The notes beneath the pieces were generated by a model that saw only the letters and a list, made by a program, of their open reading frames with translations, did not search any database and was not told where the DNA came from. 29,795 bases of DNA from positions 1 to 29,795 of the forward strand of contig JAGXNR010000033.1 in assembly GCA_019894875.1 (NCBI GenBank), in the 5' to 3' direction. Shown here piece after piece: positions 7,504-16,467 of this stretch. Within the stretch, counting starts at the first letter, position 1. Each line of letters starts with the position of its first letter. Origin of the DNA: Promethearchaeota archaeon (GTDB taxonomy: Archaea; Asgardarchaeota; Lokiarchaeia; Sigynarchaeales; SOKP01). The translations under genes and the position numbers were made by a program.

Positions 7504-9693
7504 ATGGACAAAGATAATTCTAATGAAGAAAAGCCATTATATTTAGATTACAATAAATCCTTTGAAGCAAGAGTAGATGATCTAGTCTCAAGAATGACCC
7601 TTGAAGAAAAAATTTCGCAGATGTTTAATACTGCTGCAGAAATCCCTCGCTTAAATATACCAGAATACAATTGGTGGAATGAGTGTTTACACGGTATTCT
7701 TCTAGTAGGAGATCATGCAACTGTATTTCCACAAGCTATTGCCCTCGCGGCTACTTGGAATGTAGATTTAATTAATGAAGTTGCCAATACCATTTCAGAT
7801 GAGGCAAGAGCTAAACACCATGAATACGTAAGGAACAATGAAAGAGGGCTCTTTAAAGGATTAACTTTTTGGTCACCTAATGTAAATTTATTCAGAGATC
7901 CTCGTTGGGGTAGAGGACAAGAAACTTATGGAGAAGATCCTTTTCTATCATCTAGGATGGCAGTCAGTTTTATAAGGGGACTTCAAGGAAATGATCCGAA
8001 ATATTTAAAAGTAGTCGCAACACCTAAACATTATGTTGTTCACAGTGGTCCAGAGCCCTTACGACATAAATTTAATGTTCACGTTTCAGAGAAAGATCTA
8101 TGGGAATCATACCTCCCTGCATTTGAATCAAGTATTAAAGAAGCTAAAGCTTTTTCTATAATGTGTGCATACAATAGAACAAATAATGATCCATGCTGTT
8201 CTAGCAAAATATTATTACAAGAAATCTTAAGAGATAACTGGGGATTTGAGGGATATGTGGTTTCTGATTGTGGAGCCATTACTGATATTTATAGAGGTCA
8301 TAAAGTAGCTAAAACAATAGGAGAAGCTACTGCATTATCAATAAATGCCGGATGTGATCTATTTTGTAATGTTATGCAAGCAGATATAAAAAAAAAGAAA
8401 GAATTTTGGGGATGGATGAAAGATGCTATAGAAATGAAACTTTTAACTGAAGAGACAATAGATAGTGCCATACGACGCTTATTTATGGCAAGATTTAAAT
8501 TAGGTATGTTTGATCCTCCTGAACTAGTCCAATATCAACATATTCCTTTTGAAATAAATGATTGTGAAGAACACCGAAAATTAGCTTTAAAAACTGCTAA
8601 GGAATCGATTGTTCTTTTAAAAAATGAAGGAAACCTATTACCTTTAAAGAAAGATCTTGAATCAATTGCAGTAATTGGACCTAACGCTGACACACTATCA
8701 GTACTTAGAGGGAATTATGCAAGTCTTCCTTCCAGATGGACTACTTTCCTTAATGGTATTAAAAATAAGGTATCATCTGAAACAGAAGTGTTATATACTA
8801 TAGGATGCCCACGTGTAGAAAAATCTAAAGACGGTTTTAATGAGGCGATTTATATTGCAGAAAAGTCTGAAGTTGTTATAATGGCTCTTGGTATTTCCCC
8901 TAGATATGAAGGAGAAGAGGGATCTGCAACACAAACCGAAGCGGGTGGAGATCGTCCGCATATATCTCTACCAGGTTTTCAAGAAGAATTATTAAAAGCG
9001 ATCCGTAAATCTGGAAAACCAATTGTGCTTATTCTAACTAGTGGAAGTGCTTTGGCTGTTAATTATGCAGAAGAACATATCCCTGCAATTATTCAAGCAT
9101 GGTATCCTGGCGAAGAAGGAGGAAATGCAGTTGCTGACGTTATTTTTGGAGACTACAATCCTGCAGGTAAACTACCAATTACCTATTATAAATCTCTTGA
9201 CCAATTACCCCCATTTGACGATTATCGCTTAGAAGGGAGAACTTATAGATATTTTAAGGATGAACCATTATATCCTTTTGGGTACGGGTTAAGTTATACT
9301 AAATTCAAATATAGTAATCTACAAATCTCCCCACCTAAAGTAAAAATTGGAGAGGATTTATTAATAAATGTCGATGTTGAAAATATCGGAGAAATACCTG
9401 GAGATGAAATAGTCCAGTTGTATTTGAGCAAATCTTCGCTTGATTTAAACTTACCAATTCGAGAACTTCAAGGATTTAAAAAAATAACCCTTAAAAAAGG
9501 AGAAATCAACACTATATCATTCACACTAACACCAAAAAACCTTTTCATTGTTAATGATGAAGGAAAGCGCATTATTGAACCTGGAATAGTACAACTATCT
9601 GTTGGAGGGTGTCAACCAGGTTTTGGTGATAAAGGGGTAAGTTTTGTTGAAGAAAGTTTCGAACTTGTAGGGGAAAACATGAGGACCCAATAA
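7504..9693 (+). CDS. Glycoside hydrolase family 3 beta-xylosidase/beta-glucosidase
   Basis: The 729-residue enzyme has the three-domain GH3 layout. A TIM-barrel domain (about 20-340) carries RDPRWGRGQETYGEDP (131-146), the KH pair at 175-176 and the nucleophile Asp255 in YVVSDCGA. An alpha/beta sandwich domain (about 365-590) has the acidic loop YEGEEG and DRPHISLPG. A fibronectin-III-like domain forms the C-terminus. The SDCGAI nucleophile motif is commonest in bacterial and plant beta-xylosidases, so beta-xyloside or beta-glucoside exo-hydrolysis with retention is expected. No signal peptide is present, so it acts on imported oligosaccharides. It is monocistronic and divergent from the epoxide-hydrolase-type gene. 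The exact sugar specificity cannot be fixed from sequence. Confidence 0.93.
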   Translation: MDKDNSNEEKPLYLDYNKSFEARVDDLVSRMTLEEKISQMFNTAAEIPRLNIPEYNWWNECLHGILLVGDHATVFPQAIALAATWNVDLINEVANTISDEARAKHHEYVRNNERGLFKGLTFWSPNVNLFRDPRWGRGQETYGEDPFLSSRMAVSFIRGLQGNDPKYLKVVATPKHYVVHSGPEPLRHKFNVHVSEKDLWESYLPAFESSIKEAKAFSIMCAYNRTNNDPCCSSKILLQEILRDNWGFEGYVVSDCGAITDIYRGHKVAKTIGEATALSINAGCDLFCNVMQADIKKKKEFWGWMKDAIEMKLLTEETIDSAIRRLFMARFKLGMFDPPELVQYQHIPFEINDCEEHRKLALKTAKESIVLLKNEGNLLPLKKDLESIAVIGPNADTLSVLRGNYASLPSRWTTFLNGIKNKVSSETEVLYTIGCPRVEKSKDGFNEAIYIAEKSEVVIMALGISPRYEGEEGSATQTEAGGDRPHISLPGFQEELLKAIRKSGKPIVLILTSGSALAVNYAEEHIPAIIQAWYPGEEGGNAVADVIFGDYNPAGKLPITYYKSLDQLPPFDDYRLEGRTYRYFKDEPLYPFGYGLSYTKFKYSNLQISPPKVKIGEDLLINVDVENIGEIPGDEIVQLYLSKSSLDLNLPIRELQGFKKITLKKGEINTISFTLTPKNLFIVNDEGKRIIEPGIVQLSVGGCQPGFGDKGVSFVEESFELVGENMRTQ

Positions 9694-9802
9694 TTTATAG
9701 ATTATACCACTTAATTTTATTTCTTATTCTATTTGAATCTCGTTTTGAAATTCCTTAACGAGGTCAAAATCTCCCCTATCGCGTAAAGCTTTGGAAACTT
9801 GA

Positions 9803-10120
9803 TTATTTTAATCGCTTCTTCTTCAGATAACCCATAAGAGTCCTCAAGATCATCATAGATAGAATTTCATTTTCAATTGTATATTGAACACCTTCGATAT
9901 ATATCAAACTCCGCCTATCTTCTGGCTTCAATTGATTGTAGTATGATTGAACACCTTCAACGATACTTTTTAGAGTATTTTTACACGATATTGGTTGTAA
10001 TTTAATATCCCCGTATGAATATGAGTCAGATATTATAATATCTTGTATATTCAATTCAAGGATTTCGCTTAATTGTATTAAAGCATTAGTGTCCCAATGA
10101 ACATTTTGATTTTCATTCAT
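9803..10120 (-). CDS. Hypothetical protein, 105 aa, possibly frameshifted at its end
   Basis: I do not recognise a family. A strong GGAGGAG ribosome site lies about six bases upstream of the ATG, so this is very probably a translated gene. It is acidic and helical in its first half (residues 1-30), with a KPEDRRSLIYIEGVQY segment in the second half. The last residues, GYLKKKRLK, are suddenly basic. Shifting frame there gives GLSEEEAIKII, and another shift gives a 26-codon stretch containing KALRDRGDFDLVKEFQNEI that ends with a stop at 9724. The natural product may therefore be longer and broken here by one or more frameshifts, or by sequence errors. Nothing in the neighbourhood suggests a role. 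Confidence 0.6.
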   Translation of the reverse strand: MNENQNVHWDTNALIQLSEILELNIQDIIISDSYSYGDIKLQPISCKNTLKSIVEGVQSYYNQLKPEDRRSLIYIEGVQYTIENEILSMMILRTLMGYLKKKRLK

Positions 10121-10248
10121 TTAATTCTCCTCCGTGAAAGGTAAATAATAAAATTGATTATTTTTATAATCCTAAAATGCTAAGTAAAAATATATTTATT
10201 GAATTATGCAATTGATCATTTATTGAATTAACTCTAAAAGAAGTCATA

Positions 10249-10914
10249 ATGGTAGATACTAGTGTTGTAGGCTATCATAGTGCCTATACAAAGCTACTTA
10301 TTGATTGGGTTGGTACTTCTCGATTATACATTGATCATGTTAAATATCCTGAAAAAGTTGAAGAAGTGCTCGAAGCAATTAAAAAAAATCAGGAAAAGCA
10401 ATATCAAATAGCAGCTGAGGCACCAGCTGACATGTTTGAAGTAGGGGATCATATTGATGATGTTTTCATCAAACCGTCCGCATTTGAAAAATATATCCTT
10501 CCCGTTCATAATAAATTTGCACGAATGGCTCATTCTAAAGGTAAAATTACGGCTATTCATTGCGATGGGAGATTAAATGGTTTAAAGGAACTTATAGGTG
10601 AATTAGAACATGATATAATACATGCAATAACTCCCCCTCCAATTGGGAATTTACCGATAAAAGAAGCTCTTGAAATATGGCCTAACAAGATACTGTGGAT
10701 AAATTTTGAATATTATAACATGGGTCTTAAAGCAATGCAAAAAAAACTCTTAGAACTTTTACGCGCAATTATTCCGGGTTATAGAGTAATATTTGGTCCT
10801 TCTACCGAAAGGTGGGTTCCTCCCGAATATCTTCGACTTCTAACCAAGATTTTATCACAAGCAACTCTTCCTTTAACAGAAGAAAAAATCCAAAAAATAG
10901 AAAACTCGTTATAA
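10249..10914 (+). CDS. Uroporphyrinogen-decarboxylase-family protein, 5'-truncated
   Basis: The 221 residues match the C-terminal two-thirds of the URO-D / MtaA-type methyltransferase barrel. Visible segments are the YPEKVEEVLEAI helix, the FEKYILPVHNKFARMAHSKG helix, the HCDGRL strand end, and DIIHAITPPPIGN then FGPSTERWVPPEY near the end. Full-length members are about 340-370 residues, so some 120-150 N-terminal residues, including much of the substrate pocket, are missing. An in-frame TGA lies about 36 bases upstream of the ATG and no good ribosome site precedes it. It is probably a decayed remnant of a methyltransferase-like or decarboxylase-like gene rather than a haem enzyme. If it is translated, the product would be an incomplete barrel. 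Confidence 0.65.
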   Translation: MVDTSVVGYHSAYTKLLIDWVGTSRLYIDHVKYPEKVEEVLEAIKKNQEKQYQIAAEAPADMFEVGDHIDDVFIKPSAFEKYILPVHNKFARMAHSKGKITAIHCDGRLNGLKELIGELEHDIIHAITPPPIGNLPIKEALEIWPNKILWINFEYYNMGLKAMQKKLLELLRAIIPGYRVIFGPSTERWVPPEYLRLLTKILSQATLPLTEEKIQKIENSL

Positions 10915-10922
10915 TATTTAAT

Positions 10923-11381
10923 TTAAAGTTTTGCTTCCAAATCTTTTAGTTCTTCTGCAGCTATTGCCATAAGGCCCCTTAATAATATTAATAGAGGATT
11001 AAAATCTGCTGGATTTCCTTTTAAACTTATTGCTCCACTCCTGAAGAGAGTAGCATTTTCATTCAAATATTCAATAGAAGATCTAGAGAAATATTTTACA
11101 GCACCTTCTTCTGACATTTTTACTGTCACATCTGGAGTTTCATTTACTCCTTCCCCTATTTTTAATTTATTATTTTCAATTTTAAGCCAAAAGTTTTTAA
11201 TGTCAAGTAGGTTGAACTGTAAAACTTTTTCCAAACCAAAAAGCTCATCCTCGGCATAAACTGATTGATTTGAGATCCAGCTAATTGCTTTTAAGTAGTC
11301 ATAAACATCACTGGCTTTAAGAGTTCCGTCGACTCGTTTTCTTTCAAGTTTGAGTGCTCGTTGAATTTTGTCTTCACTCAT
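10923..11381 (-). CDS. SCP2 sterol-carrier-domain protein, 152 aa
   Basis: The protein has the SCP2 pattern: a helical N-terminus, a strand pair FWLKIENNKLKIGEG, then TPDVTVKMSEEGAVKYF and the C-terminal GAISLKGNPADFNPLLILL, which corresponds to the usual G-x-hydrophobic-x-G loop and lipid-tunnel helix. SCP2 domains bind acyl-CoAs and other lipids in a hydrophobic tunnel. The ATG overlaps the stop of the LamG gene in an ATGA, which indicates translational coupling and one message with that gene, probably also with the GH29 fucosidase. The link between a lipid-binding protein and polysaccharide enzymes is unexplained. Two other SCP2 proteins are encoded in this window (20991-21425 and 23341-23712). 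Confidence 0.8.
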   Translation of the reverse strand: MSEDKIQRALKLERKRVDGTLKASDVYDYLKAISWISNQSVYAEDELFGLEKVLQFNLLDIKNFWLKIENNKLKIGEGVNETPDVTVKMSEEGAVKYFSRSSIEYLNENATLFRSGAISLKGNPADFNPLLILLRGLMAIAAEELKDLEAKL

Positions 11382-13450
11382 TTTTTAACTGCCTCTTTAG
11401 GTATTATTTTAACTTTTATAGGCTTAGATGCTTGATGCTTAACCCAAATGACTAGATTATTACTTTCTAATCCATAGTTTATTCCATATCTAAATTCTTT
11501 TCCCTTAGAAAATTTTCTACCGTCAATTTCGAATTCGAGTTCAGTGCTTAGATTTCGAATTACAAAAGCAGGATTCACAACTGGATTATCCACATTTGCG
11601 TTAATAGTAAATTCAAGCGATCTTTTCGATTCGGGGTTAGAGCAGGAAAAATAATATGCACGTTCGTGTTGAAGGTATCCCTCACTAATGTAATCATCAC
11701 TTTGAAGTTGAATTTCTGGTGCTTTTAACCAAGATTTAGCAAGATCGACCAAATCAACAAGCGGGTAACTACTTTTATCCCACAATCCATGCATCATAAT
11801 CCGTCTTCGGAACTCAGGCCCTACCTCATAGTCTTCCCACTCTGCCATCGAAGAAACATTAGTATGGGAGGGACGATCACTATAATGGGTTCCTGCACCA
11901 TCACTGGGGATAGTTGTTATTGGCCAAGCACGATGCCATGGCCATTTGGAGTATTCAAGACGGGTTGAAAAGTAATATGGAAAGAAAAAAGGATTTCTTC
12001 TGCGTCTTCCGTTAAATAGATAGCCTGCTGCGACACAAGGCCCATCGGGGACTATAAAAAAAGGTACAGTATTTGATTTAATGTTAATTACTTCAATATT
12101 CTTATTGCGAGGTTTTATGAAACAATCTGGTCGTCCTTTTTCCCAAGAGTATACATGTGATTCTCCTTCCATATTAAGGAAGGTTACAGAATTAATTTCA
12201 AGAACATCTTCAGGACGCTGACCCTCTGAAATCAAAATAATTGACTCCTGAAATTCATGGGGCGCCATTGGGCGAGTGCTATGTAAAGTTATATCCCGAA
12301 TCCCAATTCCATCTGGATAAATTACATAATATTCGTCACTCCAGTCACCCCACCCCGTAAACCAATCTATATTAGCTTGCACTCCCCGGGTATCAATAAG
12401 TGCATATCGCCAATGAACTATGACTCTGGCATCATTTGATTCTATAATACGTACATGACTATGTTTACACTGCTTATCACTCATCGGTTCTGCACTACCG
12501 AAGGTATTTGGTGCCCAGGCTTCATTAAACTCGTTTGTATACCAAATTCCATTACCAGTAACCCAGTGGGGGATATAATTTGCACCATGCCAGAATACAA
12601 AACTATAGGGGGCATCATCAAAATTCACCACCACGTCAGCGTGTTCCCGGATTCGCCATAAACGATCCCACTCCTTAGTGTATTTCAATTGCGTGTAATA
12701 GGCCCCAAATCGGTCTGTATATCTAGGGATTATAGGTAAACCTCGTTTTTCCAAGGGGGGAATTCCCACATTACTTGTACTGTTAAACTCTTCATTAACT
12801 TGATCCGCAGTAAAAGAATGATTAAACAACTTGAGTTCATCGATAATACAGTCTAAGTAAAAAATTGTTTCCAAACTAGAATCAGGAAGATAATATTGAG
12901 CGGGTTTAACAGCTTTAGCGGCTCTACCAATATAAGTTGATTCTCTTGGAAGCAATAAAGTATCACCTTCTTTTTCAAATCCAATCGATTCTACCCTATC
13001 ACCATTGATATATAACGAAATTCCATCCTTATAATTGTAGATAGCGATAACGAAAATCCATTCATAGAGCGGACATGCAGTTTTAGTTTGTACACTATAC
13101 CATTTGTCATCGATTCCAACTTTAAACTGGATTCTCCCTTCCCCTGTTATTCCAAAAAAAAATCCCATATTCTCATTGTAATTCTCTATTATTGGGGCAT
13201 CATTCCACGGATAGGCCCCAACTGCAATCCAGGCAGTGATGGTTAAATCTTTTGAAATATCAGGTAAAAAATTTTGAGGTATTATTACATGTGTGGAGTA
13301 CCCATCAAAACGAAGAGCATTTCCTTTAACACCCTTTAGAAAGTCAAAATATCCCTTGACTTTGTATTTAATGTTTGATGCATGATCTAAAATTGAGTTT
13401 TTACCTATAATCTCATCAAACTTCAAATAACCAATTAAATATTCTTGCAT
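11378..13450 (-). CDS. LamG-domain protein with unknown C-terminal region, 690 aa
   Basis: Residues about 1-220 form a LamG / concanavalin-A-like jelly roll. Markers are GNALRFDGYSTHVIIP near residue 45, LTITAWI, ISLYINGDRVES, and the closing IDELKLFNHSFTADQV segment. The remaining about 460 residues are rich in Trp, Tyr and His, with clusters such as YWT/WFTGWGDWSDEYY and GRRRRNPFFFPYYFS. They look like a beta-rich carbohydrate-active domain that I cannot assign to a family. There is no signal peptide, so it is probably cytoplasmic. It lies 36 bases downstream of the GH29 gene and overlaps the SCP2 gene by 4 bases, which suggests a role in handling fucosylated or related glycans. The LamG part may be the binding module and the C-terminal part a glycosidase or lyase, but this is inference. 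Confidence 0.75.
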   Translation of the reverse strand: MQEYLIGYLKFDEIIGKNSILDHASNIKYKVKGYFDFLKGVKGNALRFDGYSTHVIIPQNFLPDISKDLTITAWIAVGAYPWNDAPIIENYNENMGFFFGITGEGRIQFKVGIDDKWYSVQTKTACPLYEWIFVIAIYNYKDGISLYINGDRVESIGFEKEGDTLLLPRESTYIGRAAKAVKPAQYYLPDSSLETIFYLDCIIDELKLFNHSFTADQVNEEFNSTSNVGIPPLEKRGLPIIPRYTDRFGAYYTQLKYTKEWDRLWRIREHADVVVNFDDAPYSFVFWHGANYIPHWVTGNGIWYTNEFNEAWAPNTFGSAEPMSDKQCKHSHVRIIESNDARVIVHWRYALIDTRGVQANIDWFTGWGDWSDEYYVIYPDGIGIRDITLHSTRPMAPHEFQESIILISEGQRPEDVLEINSVTFLNMEGESHVYSWEKGRPDCFIKPRNKNIEVINIKSNTVPFFIVPDGPCVAAGYLFNGRRRRNPFFFPYYFSTRLEYSKWPWHRAWPITTIPSDGAGTHYSDRPSHTNVSSMAEWEDYEVGPEFRRRIMMHGLWDKSSYPLVDLVDLAKSWLKAPEIQLQSDDYISEGYLQHERAYYFSCSNPESKRSLEFTINANVDNPVVNPAFVIRNLSTELEFEIDGRKFSKGKEFRYGINYGLESNNLVIWVKHQASKPIKVKIIPKEAVKK

Positions 13451-13486
13451 AATTGTATAATAATAATAGAATAATTTTGGAGTTAT

Positions 13487-14956
13487 TTAAGCCCAGCTAA
13501 TTTTAAAAGTTACGGCGTAGTTACATGGTTTTTTATCTGGAACTTCTATATGAAGACCCTCATCATCCACTGACCATTTAAGGTCTTTATCAACACCTAA
13601 CATCTTGATCGAGTTAATATCATCTTCTGAGATCAAATGAAATAGGTTCGGGTTATCGTCTTCTGTCATTTCTATCCACGAGGTTCTAAGGGTTTTAATT
13701 GTTAATTTAGATCTCATAGGCCATCCTAAAACAATTGCATAAAGTGCATTATCCTTAGCTGTAAACCGAATGTCCTCCGGTGTATATGGTCTGTCACGAC
13801 TTTCAGAAAACATACCACCTTCTTTTAATTTAGTTGGACCTTCTTCAGCTATAGACCAAGGAGTACTTCCATAAATAGCCTCTCCATTTAACTCTAACCA
13901 TCTCCCCATTTCACGAAGTGCATCTTGATGGAGTTCCGGAATTGTGCCATCAGATTTTGGACCAATATTAATAACTAAATAACCATGTTTTGCTACTCTA
14001 TCAATAAAATTATGTACAAGTATACGGGGTGATTTTACTCCCGCTTCTCTGGCATAACCCCAAGCAGTCCCTCCTGCATTAATATCTACTGACGTATCTG
14101 TAATCCATTTATAATATGTAAGGCTATTTGCTCTTCCTACCTCATAATCAACAACACCAACTCCAGGGGGAAGATTATTCATCTTGTAGAGGATTTCAAC
14201 TTCTTTACCCCATTCTTCCGCCCTATTAAAATAGTATGCTAAGACTTCTTTCTTATATTTTTCTTGAATTCTTCCTAGACCAAAATCCCACCAAATAAGA
14301 TCAGGTTTATATTTATCGATTACCTCTATGACTATCGCTTTCCACCAATCAAGAAATTCCTTATTAGGCCATATTTGATGACGCTTATATTTCCCATTAT
14401 ATCTTACACCATATAATCCTGCGTATTCGGGATTAAAAGTATCAAATTCAGGACTAGACTGAGGAAAGAATTGCCAATTTGCAGCATGGTGAAAGGCGAT
14501 CATAAATTTCATACCCTGTTTTCTAATCGCTTTCTCCATTTCACCCACAGTATCCCTTTTTGGTCCCATTTCAGCAGCATTCCATTTAGTTACTTTACTA
14601 TCCCACATGGCGAATGAATCATGATGGATTGCTACTGGTCCTGCAAATTTAGCTCCCGCATCCTTGAATAACTTTGCCCATTCGTCAGGATTAAACTTTT
14701 CTGCTTTAAATAGAGGGATGAGATCTTTATAGCCAAATTCAGTGGGATCCCCATAATGTTGCACATGATATTCATATTGCCTTGAACCTTTCCTATACAT
14801 CCAAAATGGATACCAGCTAACATTTGGTCCGCAAGCGGGTACAGAGTAAACACCCCAATGATAATAAATTCCAAATTTAGCGTCATCAAGCCATTCTGGA
14901 GTTCTATGCCTTTTTAAAGAATTCCATGTTGGTTCATAGTGCTTTTTGTCAGACAT
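13487..14956 (-). CDS. Glycoside hydrolase family 29 alpha-L-fucosidase
   Basis: Removes alpha-L-fucose with retention of configuration. The 489-residue protein has the GH29 barrel markers FGIYYHWGVYSVPA (28-41) with substrate-binding His33-Trp34, the His111-His112 pair, FMIAFHHAANW (151-161), and PDLIWWDFG (218-226) with Asp224 as nucleophile. It also has the conserved YLVINIGPKSDGTIP segment, and the final roughly 100 residues form a beta domain. No signal peptide is seen, so it acts inside the cell. It is the first gene of a run with the LamG and SCP2 genes. An AT-rich TATA-like stretch lies near 14978-14984, about 25 bases before the ATG, which fits a leaderless message. It may use other fucose-like sugars, as some archaeal GH29 enzymes do. 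Confidence 0.92.
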   Translation of the reverse strand: MSDKKHYEPTWNSLKRHRTPEWLDDAKFGIYYHWGVYSVPACGPNVSWYPFWMYRKGSRQYEYHVQHYGDPTEFGYKDLIPLFKAEKFNPDEWAKLFKDAGAKFAGPVAIHHDSFAMWDSKVTKWNAAEMGPKRDTVGEMEKAIRKQGMKFMIAFHHAANWQFFPQSSPEFDTFNPEYAGLYGVRYNGKYKRHQIWPNKEFLDWWKAIVIEVIDKYKPDLIWWDFGLGRIQEKYKKEVLAYYFNRAEEWGKEVEILYKMNNLPPGVGVVDYEVGRANSLTYYKWITDTSVDINAGGTAWGYAREAGVKSPRILVHNFIDRVAKHGYLVINIGPKSDGTIPELHQDALREMGRWLELNGEAIYGSTPWSIAEEGPTKLKEGGMFSESRDRPYTPEDIRFTAKDNALYAIVLGWPMRSKLTIKTLRTSWIEMTEDDNPNLFHLISEDDINSIKMLGVDKDLKWSVDDEGLHIEVPDKKPCNYAVTFKISWA

Positions 14957-15086
14957 TAGCTTAGTATTTATTCTTATTATATTGTTATTATGATATTAGT
15001 TAGAATTAAATAACGTTTATATAATTTGAACTGTGGTTTTACTTCTCAAGGTTAAATAAAAAAAAAGTTAAAAAATAGTTTATAAA

Positions 15087-16166
15087 TTATTGGATATAGT
15101 TTGAAGCAGTTTTTAATTGTTCTTCGGCTTCTTTTACTATCCTTTCTATAATATCAGAAACCTTTTCGATTTTATTTATAATCCCAATACTTTGCCCTAT
15201 TAAGACGCCACCATTTTCCATATCCCCTTGATAGGCTGCAAAAGCTGCCTTAGCATCTTTTCTTAATTCTTTAGCGAGTTCTTCCTGTGAAATTGCGGTA
15301 CGGTGATCAGCTAAGGCTTTTTCCTCTGCTATTTTTTCCTCTTTCGTTTTTACTGTTCCTTTTGATAAGGCAAATTTATTTCTCCAGTATCTAATGATAC
15401 TAAGAGCGCCTGTTCTTATAACTGTATCTTGGGCTTTAGCAGGTGGAATAACAGCTTTGTAATTTTCATGAAATTCACTATCTATAGAAGCAATAAACCT
15501 TGATCCCATAGCAATTGCTCCTGCACCTAGAGATAATGCTGCTGCCAATCCTGCTCCTGTTGCATATCCACCACACGCAATCCTTGGTATATCAGGATGT
15601 TTTTCCTGAAGTTGTTGCTGTAAAACCATACCTCCTACTCTTTCATAGGATTGATGACCACCACCTTCGAATCCAGTAATTACCAGCCCATCAACCCCCG
15701 AAGCGACACTCTTGTCAGCTAACCAAAGTGCAGGAGAAACGTGAAAGTGTTTGATTTCGGTTGTCTTCCTTAGTTTTTGAAAATCTTTATTTTGGGGCAT
15801 TCTTCTTGAGGACCCTGCACTAGAAAGAGCATATAAACACTGCTCTCTAAGTTTAGGATTAGCCATAATATGTTTTGAAGCTGTACTTATTATTTCTTCG
15901 GCATCTAGCACATTTCTCGAAGTTATCACATTAAATCCAAAAATTCCATCCGTATGCTCCACTACATAATCAAGATTTTTCTTTATTGCTACGGGGATAC
16001 TTTTTTCATAACCATCCATAGATACGGTCGTATGGGATATCGTGCCTATTCCGCCTGCCTCTGCCACTGCTAGAGCTAATTCGGTTGTTCTAAAAGGTCC
16101 CATTGGTGCATTCACAATTGGATGCTTAACACCAAACATTTCGGTAATATTTGTTTTTATTGTCAA
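15087..16166 (-). CDS. Nitronate monooxygenase / FabK-like FMN oxidoreductase
   Basis: The 359-residue TIM-barrel flavoprotein begins with KHPIVNAPMGPFRTTELALAV (14-34), the family's N-terminal FMN pocket. It carries GFEGGGHQS (165-173) with the conserved His171, IACGGYATGAG (196-206), and the phosphate-binding GAGAIAMGSRF (214-224). The family covers nitronate monooxygenases, FabK-type enoyl reductases and related oxidoreductases; sequence alone does not separate these. The start is a TTG at 16166 with AGGTGA about six bases upstream; no ATG is better placed. It is divergent from the ferredoxin-nitroreductase gene, and another FMN enzyme next to it suggests a shared redox role, though I cannot name the substrate. 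Confidence 0.88.
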   Translation of the reverse strand: MTIKTNITEMFGVKHPIVNAPMGPFRTTELALAVAEAGGIGTISHTTVSMDGYEKSIPVAIKKNLDYVVEHTDGIFGFNVITSRNVLDAEEIISTASKHIMANPKLREQCLYALSSAGSSRRMPQNKDFQKLRKTTEIKHFHVSPALWLADKSVASGVDGLVITGFEGGGHQSYERVGGMVLQQQLQEKHPDIPRIACGGYATGAGLAAALSLGAGAIAMGSRFIASIDSEFHENYKAVIPPAKAQDTVIRTGALSIIRYWRNKFALSKGTVKTKEEKIAEEKALADHRTAISQEELAKELRKDAKAAFAAYQGDMENGGVLIGQSIGIINKIEKVSDIIERIVKEAEEQLKTASNYIQ

Positions 16167-16467
16167 ATTTATTCACCTTTTTTTTTAAAGTGAATCTATT
16201 CCTAAAAAAGCTTTCTCTTCTGCAAAATCAAAATAATTTAGATCATTTTTTAAAATTTGTGAAAGAATTTTTTTCACTTAATCAATTGTTTCTGATGTTC
16301 TTTATAGCCGTTATAGGTAATAACTCCTTAAGTTCCCAAATCTAAGATTACAAGCCTTTTTTTATAGTTAATAAATGTTTTTAGAAAGGATTATTAAACA
16401 ATTTTTTATAAATTACCCTTAATTTACCTAAAAAACGTATAAACTAATCATATTAAATTAAACTACT
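16167..16467. other. 301-base divergent intergenic region
   Basis: It lies between the divergent nitronate-monooxygenase-like and ferredoxin-nitroreductase genes. I see the ribosome site for the minus-strand gene (about 16173-16178), ATTCAC/GTGAAT arms flanking a T-rich loop at 16171-16195, AT-rich low-complexity DNA, and a TATA box at 16438-16443. A short open frame on the plus strand (16151-16345) is Phe/Leu-rich, lacks a ribosome site and is probably not a gene. No RNA gene is evident. Confidence 0.5.
16438..16443 (+). promoter_or_regulatory. TATA box for leaderless ferredoxin-nitroreductase message
   Basis: TATAAA is centred about 27 bases before the ATG at 16468, the normal distance from TATA box to start site in archaea. 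No ribosome site lies before the ATG. Both facts fit transcription starting at or next to the start codon. Confidence 0.5.

Noticed and set aside
7504..9693. Secreted GH3 enzyme
   Set aside because: The N-terminus is charged (MDKDNSNEEK) with no signal peptide.
16151..16345. 64-residue open frame on the plus strand in the divergent intergenic region
   Set aside because: Phe/Leu-rich low-complexity product, no ribosome site, and it overlaps the start and ribosome site of the opposite-strand gene.
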